Of a DNA stretch of 64,000 nt, positions 18,552-28,177 are shown in pieces. The translations under genes were made by a program, and so were the position numbers. Source of the stretch: Lichenifustis flavocetrariae (GTDB taxonomy: Bacteria; Pseudomonadota; Alphaproteobacteria; Rhizobiales; Beijerinckiaceae). Location of the stretch: contig NZ_JAMOIM010000007.1 of the NCBI RefSeq assembly GCF_026130545.1, positions 62,001 through 126,000 on the forward strand. Direction: 5' to 3'. The notes beneath the pieces were generated by a model that saw nothing but the letters and a program-made list of their open reading frames with translations, searched no databases and was not told the origin of the DNA. Positions within the stretch are counted from its first letter, which is position 1. Each line of letters opens with the position of its first letter.

Positions 18552-19568
18552 TCAGTAGTGTTCCTCGAACCGCTTGGCGAGCTCGTCGATGTTCTCCGGC
18601 GGCCAACCATTGATTTCCATGCCGAGGTGAAGACCCATCTGGGCCAACACTTCCTTGATTTCGTTTAAGGATTTGCGGCCAAAGTTCGGTGTCCGGAGCA
18701 TCTCGGCCTCGGACTTCTGGATGAGGTCACCGATGTAGACGATGTTGTCGTTCTTCAGGCAGTTGGCCGACCGGACCGACAGTTCAAGCTCGTCCACTTT
18801 CTTGAGCAGCGCCGGGTTGAAGGCGAGCTCCGGAATGGCGGCGGTGACTTCCTCGCGCTTCGGCTCCTCGAAGTTCACGAAGACGTTCAGCTGGTCCTGC
18901 AGGATGCGAGCCGAATAGGCGACCGCGTCCTCGGGCGAAATGCTGCCATCGGTTTCGACCGACATGATCAGCTTGTCGTAATCGAGCACCTGACCCGAAC
19001 GGGTGTTCTCGACGCGGTAGCTGACCCGGCGCACCGGCGAATAGAGGCTGTCGACCGGGATGAGGCCGATCGGTGCATCCTCGGCGCGATTGCGGTCAGC
19101 CGGCACATAGCCTTTGCCCGTGGCCACCACGAATTCGATGCGGATCTCCGCGCCCTCGTCGAGCGAGCAGAGTACGAGATCGGGGTTCAGCACTTGGACG
19201 TCGCCGACCGTGCCGATGTCGCCTGCCAGCACCTGGCCCGGGCCCTGCTTCTTCAGCACCATCCGCTTCGGGCCGTCGCCCTGCATCTTGATGGCGATGT
19301 CCTTCACGTTCAGGACCAGGTCCGTCACGTCTTCCCGCACGCCGGGGATCGATGAGAATTCATGCAGCACGCCGTCGATCTGCATGGCCGTGACGGCCGC
19401 ACCCTGCAGCGAGGAAAGGAGGACGCGGCGCAACGCGTTACCGAGCGTGAGCCCGAAGCCGCGCTCGAGCGGCTCGGCGACGACGGTGGCGGTGCGCTTG
19501 GCATCGTCACCCGCCGTGATTTCGAGCTTGTTGGGCTTGATCAGATCTTGCCAGTTCTTGTGGATCAC
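18552..19568 (-). CDS. rpoA: DNA-directed RNA polymerase subunit alpha
   Basis: Scaffolds RNA polymerase assembly and contacts UP elements and activators. The 338-residue protein has the N-terminal domain ([23 protein letters not shown]) and the C-terminal domain ([29 protein letters not shown]). The usual alphaproteobacterial start reads M-I[14 protein letters not shown]; here that corresponds to a GTG at 19568 ([16 protein letters not shown]) with AAGGTG upstream, rather than to the earlier open codons. Confidence 0.98.
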   Translation of the reverse strand: MIHKNWQDLIKPNKLEITAGDDAKRTATVVAEPLERGFGLTLGNALRRVLLSSLQGAAVTAMQIDGVLHEFSSIPGVREDVTDLVLNVKDIAIKMQGDGPKRMVLKKQGPGQVLAGDIGTVGDVQVLNPDLVLCSLDEGAEIRIEFVVATGKGYVPADRNRAEDAPIGLIPVDSLYSPVRRVSYRVENTRSGQVLDYDKLIMSVETDGSISPEDAVAYSARILQDQLNVFVNFEEPKREEVTAAIPELAFNPALLKKVDELELSVRSANCLKNDNIVYIGDLIQKSEAEMLRTPNFGRKSLNEIKEVLAQMGLHLGMEINGWPPENIDELAKRFEEHY

Positions 19569-19665
19569 GGAACACACCTTCTGAAATGCGAATTCGGCCG
19601 GGGAGCCTCACGCTCAACCCGCGCCGAACACGACGAAGCGCCGCCCGAGGGGCGACGCGAGTTGG

Positions 19666-20055
19666 TTAGACGCGGCGGCGCTTGCGCGGCCGGCAGCCGT
19701 TGTGCGGGATGGGCGTGACGTCACGGATGGATGTGACGGTGAAGCCCGCCGCCTGCAAGGCCCGGAGAGCCGATTCGCGACCCGAGCCAGGTCCCGACAC
19801 TTCGACTTCCAATGTCCGCATGCCATGTTCGGCCGCCTTGCGGGCAGCGTCTTCGGCAGCCATCTGGGCCGCATAAGGCGTCGATTTCCGCGAGCCCTTG
19901 AACCCCATCGTCCCGGCCGAGGACCACGAAATGGTGTTGCCCTGCGCGTCCGTGATGGTGATCATCGTGTTGTTGAACGAGGAATTCACGTGGGCGACGC
20001 CCGACGCGATATTCTTGCGTTCGCGTCGCTTCACGCGACCTGCTTCTTTTGCCAT
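19666..20055 (-). CDS. rpsK: 30S ribosomal protein S11
   Basis: Platform protein of the small subunit, 129 residues. [19 protein letters not shown] near the N-terminus and the C-terminal [18 protein letters not shown] are diagnostic. Lies 53 bases after rpsM in the alpha operon. Confidence 0.98.
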   Translation of the reverse strand: MAKEAGRVKRRERKNIASGVAHVNSSFNNTMITITDAQGNTISWSSAGTMGFKGSRKSTPYAAQMAAEDAARKAAEHGMRTLEVEVSGPGSGRESALRALQAAGFTVTSIRDVTPIPHNGCRPRKRRRV

Positions 20056-20108
20056 GTCTCTCTTGGTCCTTCAGGCGCGCCCGTAATGCCAGGCGCTGGG
20101 GAGTCGGA

Positions 20109-20477
20109 TTACTTCTTCTTGCCGGCGATCGGCTTCGCCTTACCCTTGCGGGTGCGGGCATTGGTGTGGGTCCGCTGACCACGAACCGGAAGCTGACGGC
20201 GATGACGAAGGCCGCGGTAGCAACCAAGGTCCATCAATCGCTTGATGTTCATCGAGGTTTCGCGACGAAGATCGCCTTCCACGAGATAGTCGCGGTCGAT
20301 CGTCTCACGGATCTGCAAAACCTCGGCGTCGGTCAACTGGGCGACGCGACGCTCCGCGGGGATCTGCACCTTCTCGCAGATTTCCTCGGCCTTCTTGCCG
20401 CCGATGCCGTGAATATATTGAAGCGCGACAATAACGCGCTTGTTGGTCGGGATATTGACGCCTGCGATACGGGCCAC
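20109..20477 (-). CDS. rpsM: 30S ribosomal protein S13
   Basis: Head protein of the small subunit that contacts tRNA and L5; 122 residues. The N-terminus [26 protein letters not shown] and the basic C-terminus [23 protein letters not shown] are diagnostic. It is first in its transcription unit here: an extra gene with its own terminator separates it from adk, and a promoter is visible upstream. Confidence 0.98.
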   Translation of the reverse strand: MARIAGVNIPTNKRVIVALQYIHGIGGKKAEEICEKVQIPAERRVAQLTDAEVLQIRETIDRDYLVEGDLRRETSMNIKRLMDLGCYRGLRHRRQLPVRGQRTHTNARTRKGKAKPIAGKKK

Positions 20478-20554
20478 GTGTTCACTCCATCCGGCGATCG
20501 CTGCTCAGGCGATTCCGTCACCATCATCGAAACGAGGGGTTTTCAAGCGAAAAC

Positions 20555-20583
20555 AACCGGGGTCTCCGTAGAGAACCCCGGTT
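20555..20583 (-). other. Hairpin in the rpsM leader (attenuator-like)
   Basis: An 8-bp perfect stem (AACCGGGG at 20555-20562 with CCCCGGTT at 20576-20583) lies between the predicted rpsM promoter and the gene. On the minus strand it is followed by GTTTTC. It could be an attenuator or a site for autogenous control by a ribosomal protein; a role is inferred from position only. Confidence 0.5.
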
Positions 20584-20613
20584 CGGTCAAGCGCATCCGT
20601 TTCAGCTCGCTTG

Positions 20614-20642
20614 CCTATAGAGTCTTAAAACCGGCGCGTCAA
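20614..20642 (-). promoter_or_regulatory. Predicted sigma-70-type promoter for rpsM-rplQ
   Basis: On the minus strand a -35 box TTGACG (20642-20637) and a -10 box TATAGG (20619-20614) are separated by exactly 17 bases. It lies 137 bases upstream of the rpsM start and after the terminator of the preceding gene, where a new promoter is required. Confidence 0.7.
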
Positions 20643-20684
20643 CATGACCTGAGGGTCGATCGCAGAACAGCTCGAACGTCCCAG

Positions 20685-20714
20685 AAAAAACGCCCGCAGC
20701 AGATGCCGCGGGCG
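20685..20714 (-). terminator. Rho-independent terminator after the VPLPA-CTERM gene
   Basis: Stem CGCCCGC (20691-20697) with GCGGGCG (20708-20714), followed on the minus strand by six Ts. It lies 21 bases after the stop of the exported-protein gene and upstream of the rpsM promoter, so it would insulate the two units. Confidence 0.82.
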
Positions 20715-20735
20715 CGCAAGCCACAGCTTGATCCA

Positions 20736-21500
20736 TCAGGCCGTCGTGACAGCTTCCTTTTTCCGCCTCAGGCCGTAACCGACCACCCCAAGCGCCACAA
20801 AGGCAGCGCCAAACATGGGAGCAGCGCCGGGAAGGGGAACCGCGGACACGGAACTTGTCACTCCCGATACCGTAAGAGCCGTAAATGTCCCAGAGTTGTC
20901 GCTGTAGCAACCTGGCGAGCCGTGATACCCGCAGGCATCCGAAATGCCGAGCACCAGTCGTGTAGCGCCGGTTGGAACGTAGAAAGTTTGCACAGCACCG
21001 GTTCCATCACCCGTCAAGCCATCGCCAATGAAAAAGGCTTGCTGCAGCTCCGGCGCAAGGGAGGTGAAGTTCGTGGATGTGAACGTCAAGGCTGACGGCG
21101 TTGTCGATGAGATCGTCGAACCGAGAAACACGCCAGCTAGGAAGCCGTCGTTCGGGGCCGTGAGACCCGCAATATGGTTGGCCCCCGAGTTGTAGGAATC
21201 CGAGTCCGCCGAGCCCACGCCGTCGGCGTCGTTGTAGTTGCCACCGCTGTTGAGCGCGACGGTGATGGAGCTGGGAATCGAAAAGCTCACGGACGCGAGG
21301 CCTGTCACGTCAAGGATGGTCGGAGCGACACCGCCTGATCCATCTGCCCCGCCAGCCTGGTAGATGTCACTTTGAGCGTTGATCGCGGTTAAACTAATCA
21401 CGGCCGCTCCCGCGCTGGGCATTCCAAGTAGAAGCGAGGCCGTTAGTCCGACCGCCGAAGCCAGCGAAAAGTGACCAAGAAAGCTAAGTTTTAGGTTCAT
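20736..21500 (-). CDS. VPLPA-CTERM sorting-domain exported protein
   Basis: A 254-residue protein of unknown function destined for the cell surface. It has an N-terminal signal sequence (LASAVGLTASLLLGMPSAGAA), a Ser/Thr/Gly/Asn-rich body without charged catalytic motifs, one Cys pair (DACGYHGSPGCYSD), and a C-terminal tail VPLPGAAPMFGAAFVALGVVGYGLRRKK. That tail is the VPLPA/PEP-CTERM pattern: motif, hydrophobic helix, basic end, processed by an exosortase. The frame is open 36 codons above, but ATG 21500 gives the natural signal peptide. It sits between adk and rpsM, where those genes normally adjoin, and has its own terminator. No exosortase is in the window. Confidence 0.8.
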   Translation of the reverse strand: MNLKLSFLGHFSLASAVGLTASLLLGMPSAGAAVISLTAINAQSDIYQAGGADGSGGVAPTILDVTGLASVSFSIPSSITVALNSGGNYNDADGVGSADSDSYNSGANHIAGLTAPNDGFLAGVFLGSTISSTTPSALTFTSTNFTSLAPELQQAFFIGDGLTGDGTGAVQTFYVPTGATRLVLGISDACGYHGSPGCYSDNSGTFTALTVSGVTSSVSAVPLPGAAPMFGAAFVALGVVGYGLRRKKEAVTTA

Positions 21501-21513
21501 TTGCCGATCCAAG

Positions 21514-21534
21514 ATGCATCCTCGTGGGATGCAT
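21514..21534. repeat. Inverted repeat just upstream of the VPLPA-CTERM gene
   Basis: ATGCATCC (21514-21521) and GGATGCAT (21527-21534) form a perfect 8-bp inverted repeat with a 5-base loop, 14 bases before the start codon of the exported-protein gene. It could be an operator or an RNA hairpin near the ribosome binding site. Confidence 0.5.
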
Positions 21535-21772
21535 AAGATTGTTAGCTTGCGGCAAAGCTCTACAGGATGCGGTCGCGGCACGAATGGTGCATATGCACCA
21601 AGGCACAAAAGACTTCGGCCTTTGGATCACTCGTTGCTCAATGTGTGCGCAGTCATATCGCGCGCATCACAAGGCGGAGGAAAGCACACACGCATGCCGG
21701 CGTTAGCCACGTGCGTCTGTGTTTGTTCAGCCCCTAGCCGACTCGCCACGACGACGAGCGGTTTCCGATGTC

Positions 21773-22384
21773 TCAGGCCTGTTTACGCATCGGCTCAGAG
21801 GAAGGTGCCGAGAGCAAGCGGTCGATCTGCTGGCTTACATCCGCAATCGGCGCCATCCCGTCCACCACCTGAAGCCTGCACGTCTGCCGGTAGTAATCGG
21901 ACACTGGCGCTGTCAGTTCGCGATAGGCCGCAAGGCGGGTTTTAAAGGCATCCGCGTTGTCGTCGGGCCGAACAGTTCCGCCAGAAGCAATCGTTTCCGC
22001 GACGCGCTTGGCAATGCGCGCGCCCAAGATGGCTTCGTCGACACCGAGTTCGATCACCGCATCGAGCGGCTTATCCTTGCTCTTCAGCATCGCATCGAGC
22101 GCCTCCGCTTGAGCGACCGTGCGCGGAAATCCGTCAAGAATGAAACCCCGATTGGCGTCTTCTTCCTCGATGCGGTCGGCCACGATGCCGATCACGATCT
22201 CGTCGGACACGAGCCCGCCGGCCGCCATCACGTCCTTGGCCTTCAGACCGGTGGGCGTCCCAGCCGCCACCGCGGCGCGCAGCATATCACCCGTCGAAAG
22301 CTGAGGAATGCCATGGGTGGCGATCAGCCGGGTCGCCTGTGTGCCCTTCCCTGCGCCGGGTGGCCCCAGGAGAATGATCCTCAT
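21773..22384 (-). CDS. adk: Adenylate kinase
   Basis: Converts ATP and AMP to two ADP. The 203-residue protein has the P-loop [12 protein letters not shown], the AMP-binding [10 protein letters not shown] and [17 protein letters not shown], and a short LID ([18 protein letters not shown]) without zinc cysteines, the short form common in Rhizobiales. Its ATG overlaps the secY stop by 4 bases, so it is coupled to secY. Confidence 0.97.
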   Translation of the reverse strand: MRIILLGPPGAGKGTQATRLIATHGIPQLSTGDMLRAAVAAGTPTGLKAKDVMAAGGLVSDEIVIGIVADRIEEEDANRGFILDGFPRTVAQAEALDAMLKSKDKPLDAVIELGVDEAILGARIAKRVAETIASGGTVRPDDNADAFKTRLAAYRELTAPVSDYYRQTCRLQVVDGMAPIADVSQQIDRLLSAPSSEPMRKQA

Positions 22385-23715
22385 CGTTTCTTCCCTCTCA
22401 GGCGCGATTTCTTGATCAGCCCCTCATACTGGTGTGCCTGGAGGTGGCCGTGAATCTGCGCAACAGTGTCCATCGTAACGCTGACAACGATCAGCAGGGA
22501 AGTCCCCCCGAAGTAGAAAGGCATGGCGGCGTAGGAAATAAGGAGTTCCGGCAGCACGCAGATGATCGCCAGATAACCGGCACCAAGCACCGTAATGCGC
22601 GTCAAGACCTTGTCGATGAAAGCGGCCGTGCGCTCGCCGGGCCTGATACCGGGGAGAAAGCCGCCATGTTTCCGCAGGTTGTCAGCCGTCTCGACCGGGT
22701 TGAAGACGACGGCGGTGTAGAAAAAGGCGAAGAAGACGATCATCCCCACATACATGACGATGTAGAGCGGGCGGCCGTGGCCCAACAGGCTTGTGATCGT
22801 GCCCAACACGCCACCGGTTCCGGCATTGGCTGAAAAATTCGCAATCGTGGTCGGCAGCAAGAGCAGCGAAGAGGCGAAGATCGGCGGAATGACGCCGGAC
22901 GTGTTGAGCTTCAGCGGCAGGAACGACGTCTGCCCCTCATAGACCCGATTGCCCACCTGGCGCTTCGGATAGGTGATCACGAGCCGGCGCTGCGCCCGTT
23001 CCATGAACACGATGAAGGCGATGACCGCGATCGCCATCACGACCACGAGCAAGATCAGCGGGGTTGAGATGGCACCCTGGCGCCCGAGCTCCAACGTGTT
23101 GGCGATCGCGGCCGGGAAGGCCGCCACGATACCGGCGAAAATGATGAGCGAGGAGCCGTTGCCGATGCCGCGCGAGGTGATCTGCTCCCCCAGCCACATC
23201 AGGAACATCGTGCCGCCCACGAGCGTGATGACGGTCGAGATGACGAAGAATGGTCCGGGCTCTGTGACGACACCCTGTTGCGACGAAAGTCCGACCGCGA
23301 TGCCATAGGCCTGAAAGGAGGCCAGAATGACGGTCAGGTAGCGGGTGTATTGGTTGATGACTTTGCGGCCGGACTCGCCTTCCTTTTTCAAGGTTTCGAG
23401 CGACGGGATGACGGAGGTCATCAGCTGAATGATGATCGACGCCGAGATATACGGCATGATGTTCAGGGCGAAGATCGCCATGCGCTGGACGGCGCCGCCC
23501 GAGAACATGTTGAAGAGTTCCAACACGCCCTGCTTGTGGCCGGTGAAGCTCGCCTCGAACGCGGCGGGGTCGATCCCGGGCAGCGGAATGTAGGTGCCGA
23601 GCCGATAGATCACCAGAGCGCCCAGCGTAAACCAGATGCGCTTCTTGAGATCCTCGGCCTTGCTGAACGCCGAGAAATTGATGTTCGCCGCGAGCTGTTC
23701 CGCTGCCGATGCCAT
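22381..23715 (-). CDS. secY: Preprotein translocase subunit SecY
   Basis: Channel subunit of the Sec translocon; 444 residues with ten hydrophobic helices. Landmarks are [11 protein letters not shown] near the first helix, the plug-proximal [27 protein letters not shown], and the cytosolic loop [27 protein letters not shown] hairpin resembling a terminator separates it from rplO. Confidence 0.98.
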   Translation of the reverse strand: MASAAEQLAANINFSAFSKAEDLKKRIWFTLGALVIYRLGTYIPLPGIDPAAFEASFTGHKQGVLELFNMFSGGAVQRMAIFALNIMPYISASIIIQLMTSVIPSLETLKKEGESGRKVINQYTRYLTVILASFQAYGIAVGLSSQQGVVTEPGPFFVISTVITLVGGTMFLMWLGEQITSRGIGNGSSLIIFAGIVAAFPAAIANTLELGRQGAISTPLILLVVVMAIAVIAFIVFMERAQRRLVITYPKRQVGNRVYEGQTSFLPLKLNTSGVIPPIFASSLLLLPTTIANFSANAGTGGVLGTITSLLGHGRPLYIVMYVGMIVFFAFFYTAVVFNPVETADNLRKHGGFLPGIRPGERTAAFIDKVLTRITVLGAGYLAIICVLPELLISYAAMPFYFGGTSLLIVVSVTMDTVAQIHGHLQAHQYEGLIKKSRLRGKKR

Positions 23716-23764
23716 GAGGCGCTCCAGGAGGCGGGTGCCCGCCCCATCCCGTTCCGGGTGTCAA

Positions 23765-23806
23765 ACAAAAAAGGCGGATCGATGGGAAGACCCTTCGCCC
23801 CGCCTT
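23765..23806 (-). terminator. Terminator-like hairpin between rplO and secY
   Basis: AAGGCGG (23771-23777) pairs with CCGCCTT (23800-23806) around a loop that holds an inner GGG/CCC hairpin; on the minus strand six Ts follow. It lies in the unusually long 254-base rplO-secY gap. It may reduce or end read-through, which would require a promoter for secY-adk between here and 23716. Confidence 0.6.
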
Positions 23807-23969
23807 GGATTTATCGTGAGGGCCGAGAAAGCACCACGCCTAAGTTCATGACGGTCGGCCGACTGTGAGCGGACAACCGCCACATTTAGCGGCCAGGCCA
23901 TGGCCCGAGCACGGAAGCCGGGTCAATCCGCTTGGTCACGAGCCGGAGCACGACCGTGACCCGCGAATG

Positions 23970-24449
23970 TCAGCCCGCTACGGCTTTCGCAGCCTTCGCC
24001 ACGAGCAGTTTCACCGAACCACCGGCCTTTTCGATCGCGGCCAGGGCCGATTTTGAGGCACCGGCGACTTCGAACTGCAGAGCCGCCGTCAGTTCGCCCA
24101 TGCCGAGGATCCGCACGCCGTCGCGCGCCTTGGCCACAACGCCCGCCTCGATCAACGAGGCGACCGTGACGGCACCGGACAGCTTGCCGGCATCGACCGC
24201 GGCCTGGATACGACCGAGGTTGACCTCATTGTAATCGAGCGTCGAGACATTGGTGAAGCCGCGCTTCGGCAAACGCCGATGCAACGGCATCTGGCCGCCC
24301 TCGAAGCCCTTGATGCGCACGCCGGTGCGGGCCTTCTGGCCCTTGACTCCGCGTCCGCCGGTCTTGCCCTTGCCCGAGCCGATGCCCCGGCCGACGCGCA
24401 TCCGATCTTTGGAAGAGCCGGTGTTGTCGACGATATCGTTCAGTCTCAT
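23970..24449 (-). CDS. rplO: 50S ribosomal protein L15
   Basis: Large-subunit protein of 159 residues. The glycine/arginine-rich N-terminal [24 protein letters not shown] and the block [17 protein letters not shown] are diagnostic. Member of the spc-type operon, 13 bases after rpmD. Confidence 0.98.
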   Translation of the reverse strand: MRLNDIVDNTGSSKDRMRVGRGIGSGKGKTGGRGVKGQKARTGVRIKGFEGGQMPLHRRLPKRGFTNVSTLDYNEVNLGRIQAAVDAGKLSGAVTVASLIEAGVVAKARDGVRILGMGELTAALQFEVAGASKSALAAIEKAGGSVKLLVAKAAKAVAG

Positions 24450-24462
24450 GATCAGCCCTCCC

Positions 24463-24654
24463 TTACTTCGCGTCGATGACGCGGATCATGTGCGCCACTT
24501 TGGCGATCATACCCCGGACGGACGGCGTGTCTTCGAGCGTCGAACGGCGCCCGATCTTGTTCAGGCCGAGGCCCTTGAGTGTGGCACGCTGCTCGGCCGG
24601 ACGGCCGATCGGGCTGCGGGTCTGCTCAATCGTGACGGTGTCTTGAGAAGCCAT
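24463..24654 (-). CDS. rpmD: 50S ribosomal protein L30
   Basis: A 63-residue large-subunit protein; [31 protein letters not shown] is the full family core. Normal position between rpsE and rplO. Confidence 0.97.
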   Translation of the reverse strand: MASQDTVTIEQTRSPIGRPAEQRATLKGLGLNKIGRRSTLEDTPSVRGMIAKVAHMIRVIDAK

Positions 24655-24672
24655 GGTCCATGTCCTCCCTGA

Positions 24673-25233
24673 TCACGCGTCGACCGCATCTGCATCGACG
24701 CCCTGACGGCGTCCCTGCAGAACGGAGACTTTCATGTTGCGGCGAGCCGCAACGGCGCGGGGGGAATCTTCCTGCTTCAAAGCATCGAAGGTCGCGCGCA
24801 CCATGTTGTAGGGGTTCGACGAGCCCTGGCTCTTCGCCACGACATCGTGCATGCCGAGCGTTTCGAAGACGGCGCGCATCGGGCCACCCGCGATGATCCC
24901 CGTGCCGGCCGGAGCCGAACGCAGAATCACCTTGCCGGCGCCATGGCGACCGTGGACATCATGATGAAGGGTACGGCCTTCGCGGAGCGGCACGCGGATC
25001 AGACCGCGCTTGGCAGCGTCGGTCGCCTTGCGGATCGCTTCCGGCACTTCGCGCGCCTTACCGTGTCCGAAACCGACACGACCCTTCTGGTCGCCGACGA
25101 CGACGAGGGCCGCAAAGCCGAACCGGCGGCCGCCCTTCACGACTTTGGCGACCCGGTTGATGTGGACGAGCTTGTCCACGAATTCATTGTCGCGCTCTTC
25201 ACGGTCGCGACCGTGTTCTCTTTCACGTGCCAT
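24673..25233 (-). CDS. rpsE: 30S ribosomal protein S5
   Basis: Small-subunit accuracy protein, 186 residues. The N-terminal [27 protein letters not shown] and the central [29 protein letters not shown] are diagnostic. rplR should precede it but is absent; the upstream 165 bases hold no ribosomal gene, so the spc operon is broken here and rpsE must be read from a local promoter. A CATAAT on the minus strand (25312-25307) could be a -10 box but no good -35 accompanies it. Confidence 0.98.
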   Translation of the reverse strand: MAREREHGRDREERDNEFVDKLVHINRVAKVVKGGRRFGFAALVVVGDQKGRVGFGHGKAREVPEAIRKATDAAKRGLIRVPLREGRTLHHDVHGRHGAGKVILRSAPAGTGIIAGGPMRAVFETLGMHDVVAKSQGSSNPYNMVRATFDALKQEDSPRAVAARRNMKVSVLQGRRQGVDADAVDA

Positions 25234-25398
25234 TTTGGTCCGTCACTTGCGCGGGTGCATGCAGATGCAAGCCGCTCGCTGGGATTGGAGGAGCGGTGTC
25301 TGGCACATTATGGCGAAGGGATCAAGGCGGTCGTCGTTCGGCTTGCCGCGCCGATTTGTGCGATCGCCCAGATGCGAGCGCGGCGGAACAGTCCCGGC

Positions 25399-25635
25399 TC
25401 AGCCGTGGACCTTCTTGTAGGCACGTGTGCATTTGGCACTGATCATGGCTTTCTTTTCATCCATGCAGGCCCTGATTTTACCCTCGTCCGGTATCGCGTC
25501 TTTGCACAGCCTCTGGACATCCGGAAAGCAGGCGGCTCTGAGCACATCGTCCTCGGTCGGTTGCCTGACCTTGGCAGTAGCCACAATGGTGCTGGCGAAA
25601 AGAGCGACGATAGTGAACATAAAGCCGGACTTCAT
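25399..25635 (-). CDS. Small exported Cys-rich-repeat protein
   Basis: A 78-residue protein with a signal peptide ([15 protein letters not shown]) and a mature part with four cysteines: Cys36, Cys44, Cys57 and Cys69 in [18 protein letters not shown] and [14 protein letters not shown]. This spacing matches the short Cys-rich (GLG1-like) repeat seen in many small exported proteins of Rhizobiales, whose function is not established. Two disulfides in the periplasm are likely. It stands alone between rpsE and zntB. Confidence 0.72.
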   Translation of the reverse strand: MKSGFMFTIVALFASTIVATAKVRQPTEDDVLRAACFPDVQRLCKDAIPDEGKIRACMDEKKAMISAKCTRAYKKVHG

Positions 25636-25763
25636 CAGTGTTCCTCCGTTGTAGGTACGGAGGAATATGCCTGAGATTGCCGCATGTTCCGATCGACCGT
25701 GGCTTCGCTTGTCGATTGGGGTTCACGCGCTGTTGGTCGTGCGGCCTTTTCGTCAATCCCGCT

Positions 25764-26750
25764 TCACAGCATCCGGCCTCGCCTCAGGAGAACGAGTGTG
25801 CCGACGCCCGTGATCAGCATCAGTCCGATCCCGTACCAGAAGCCCAACGGATCCTGTTGCGCCGGCAGGCCGCCGAGGTTCATGCCGAACAAGCCCGTGA
25901 TCAGGCTCATGGGCAGGAAGATCGTCGTGACGATCGAGAGAATGTAAAGGTTGCGGTTCGTGGCCTCCATCAGACGTGCCGAGGCCTGCTCCTGCAGCAG
26001 CCGCGCGCGCTCCTGAACAAGGTCGAGGTCGTGGCCGAGCGCGCCGAGCCGCTCGATCGCAGTGCGGAGCTTCGCCGCGTCCTGCTCTTCGATCCAATGT
26101 GGCAGTCGCGACAAAAGACCGAGCAGGGCGTGCTGCTGCGGCACCATGTGGCGCCGCAGGCGCGCGGCCATACGCCGGAGCCGCCCCAGTTCTTCCCCGG
26201 GGCGCCCGCCCCGCTCTTCAAGCACGTCCTCTTCGACGGTGTCGACGTTCTCTGTGAGTTCGAGAATGAGGTCGCCGAGCGTGTCGGTCACATGATGCAG
26301 GAATTGCGTGACAAGCGCGATCGGCCGGTCGACCTTGAGGCCTTCCCCGAGCGCCTCGCGGAGCTTTTCCACCCCTGCCAGGGGCTTTCTCCGCACACTG
26401 ATCAGGCAGCGGTTGTCGAGATAGAGCCGCAGGACGTCGAGCTGGTCGGATTTTTGGGAGAATTCGTGGTGCAGGTCGCCAACGACGCCCGCGAGGCCCG
26501 AACCCGCGGCCTCAATCCGCATATGGGCATCGGCGCCGAGAAGAACGGCTTTGGCGGCCGCCGGAACATGCGAGCAGGCGCTGATCCAATCTCGCGCCCG
26601 TGCATCGGCCTGATCGAAATGCAGCCAGACGAGACTATCGTCGGCCGCCAGCGCCGCATCCATGTCGCTCCATTCGACCTCACTCATGTCCCCCGACGCA
26701 TCGACCCGGTAACCGCAGACGAGACCGTGTGAGTCGACGAGGTCAAGCAT
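25764..26750 (-). CDS. zntB: CorA/ZntB-family divalent metal transporter
   Basis: A 328-residue CorA-superfamily channel, best fitting ZntB (zinc efflux). A soluble N-terminal domain and long helices (LRRHMVPQQHALLGLLSRLP, ALGHDLDLVQERARLLQEQ) lead to two C-terminal helices. The first ends in the family GMN motif (GLFGMNLGGLPAQQDP), and the cytoplasmic tail is short and basic. ZntB and CorA cannot be separated with certainty by eye. It lies 24 bases after the patatin gene on the same strand and may be its second cistron. Confidence 0.88.
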   Translation of the reverse strand: MLDLVDSHGLVCGYRVDASGDMSEVEWSDMDAALAADDSLVWLHFDQADARARDWISACSHVPAAAKAVLLGADAHMRIEAAGSGLAGVVGDLHHEFSQKSDQLDVLRLYLDNRCLISVRRKPLAGVEKLREALGEGLKVDRPIALVTQFLHHVTDTLGDLILELTENVDTVEEDVLEERGGRPGEELGRLRRMAARLRRHMVPQQHALLGLLSRLPHWIEEQDAAKLRTAIERLGALGHDLDLVQERARLLQEQASARLMEATNRNLYILSIVTTIFLPMSLITGLFGMNLGGLPAQQDPLGFWYGIGLMLITGVGTLVLLRRGRML

Positions 26751-26774
26751 GGCGCGTCACTCTCCAGGCAGCGA

Positions 26775-27938
26775 TCAGGCGTCGAAGTCGCGATGAACGT
26801 CGTGAGTCAAGATACCGGTGCCCGAAGGCGGGATCGCCAGCCAATCCTCGCGCTGGAGCGTCCGTTTGGTGTCTTCATGGCCGCTCTGCCAATGATCCTT
26901 CATGGACGTGCCGGAGAACTCATAATCCTTGGCGTCGCCCTCATAGGATTTCTGCTGGTAGATCAGTTGCAGGATCGTCATTTCCGGCGAGCTCGCCAGC
27001 TTATCCCGCATGGCTCGCTCGTCCTCGGTCAGCAACTCCTCCGGAACCTTGAGCAAGGCCTGATAGGTTCGCTTCTTCCAGCGCTGCAATCGGCTGAACA
27101 TATCGGTCGTGTTGCGGGTCCGGGACGAATACATGATGTCTTTCTGCCGGGCCGCCACATCCTGGATCGTGCGTGGAAGTTGACCGCGCGCACTGAACAG
27201 GTCGACCTGGAAGACCAGCGAGTTCATGCTGTCGTCCTGGGCGAGCAGATGCTGCAGCGGCGTGTTCGAAACCAGGCCGCCGTCCCAGAAATAATCCGTG
27301 CCGATCCGCACGGTGGGAAAGGCCGGCGGCAGAGCGCCGCTCGCCATGACGTGTTCGGGCTCGATCCGGATCTTCGCATTGTCGAAATAGACAAAGTTGC
27401 CCGTAAGAGCATTGACGGCCCCGACCGAGAAGCGACGTGACGTCGAGTTGATCAGATCGAAATCCACGAAGTCGAGCAGCGTTTTTCGAAGCGGCGCCGT
27501 GTCGTAGTAGCTGGTGGCGTCCTGGGCGCCGGCGGGACTCAACCAGGGATTGACCTTGCGGGGTTCGAAAAAGCCGGGTTGGCCGAACATCATCGTGAAC
27601 ATCGAACTGGCGGCATTGCGGGCCTGGCGAAACACGTCGCCGTCCGGCGTATAATGCCACACCTTGCGCGCGGTGATCCGGTCCCAGAAGGCATGCAGGC
27701 GCTCGAGCCGGCGCTCCGGCGGGTTTCCGGCAATGAGCGCGGCATTGATCGCGCCGATCGAGACGCCCGAAATCCAGTCGGGCTCCACGCCCGCCTCGTG
27801 CAGCGCCTGATAGACGCCGGCCTGGTAAGCGCCGAGCGCGCCTCCGCCCTGAAGAACGAGCGCGATGCGGTCGCAACGGTCGGGCCGCCAATTCGTGGTG
27901 TGTGTACCGGGGGCAGCCGAAAGCAGCGGTGCGTTCAT
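26775..27938 (-). CDS. Patatin-like phospholipase (with DUF3734-type C-terminus)
   Basis: A 387-residue serine lipase of the patatin fold. The oxyanion motif LVLQGGGALGAYQAGV, nucleophile motif GVSIG and catalytic DGG (FWDGGLVSNTPL) are all intact, so it should be active. The extended C-terminal part (FQVDLFSARGQLPRTIQDV and LIYQQKSYEGDAKDYEFSGT) is the DUF3734-type region. It diverges from 3-hydroxybutyrate dehydrogenase, an association that suggests mobilisation of polyhydroxybutyrate or lipid stores; that role is inference. No signal peptide is seen, so it is probably cytoplasmic. Confidence 0.9.
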   Translation of the reverse strand: MNAPLLSAAPGTHTTNWRPDRCDRIALVLQGGGALGAYQAGVYQALHEAGVEPDWISGVSIGAINAALIAGNPPERRLERLHAFWDRITARKVWHYTPDGDVFRQARNAASSMFTMMFGQPGFFEPRKVNPWLSPAGAQDATSYYDTAPLRKTLLDFVDFDLINSTSRRFSVGAVNALTGNFVYFDNAKIRIEPEHVMASGALPPAFPTVRIGTDYFWDGGLVSNTPLQHLLAQDDSMNSLVFQVDLFSARGQLPRTIQDVAARQKDIMYSSRTRNTTDMFSRLQRWKKRTYQALLKVPEELLTEDERAMRDKLASSPEMTILQLIYQQKSYEGDAKDYEFSGTSMKDHWQSGHEDTKRTLQREDWLAIPPSGTGILTHDVHRDFDA

Positions 27939-28177
27939 ATGGTGGATGCGCTTCGAGGTCGGCGTTTACAGGCGAGTGGTCAACGTGGACATCGACCGAC
28001 TGCCCACGAGAGCGCGCAAGTCTAGGATGCGGACCACTACAACCAAATGACGGCTCCTGACCCCGTATCGTCACGGCGCTGTCAGGAAAGGTTCTTCATC
28101 CGGTCAGATCCGTGCGCCAGGAGGGTGCTCCAAGGTGCGGTCGTGGACCATCGGGGCCGCTGCTCCAGAGGAGAATC

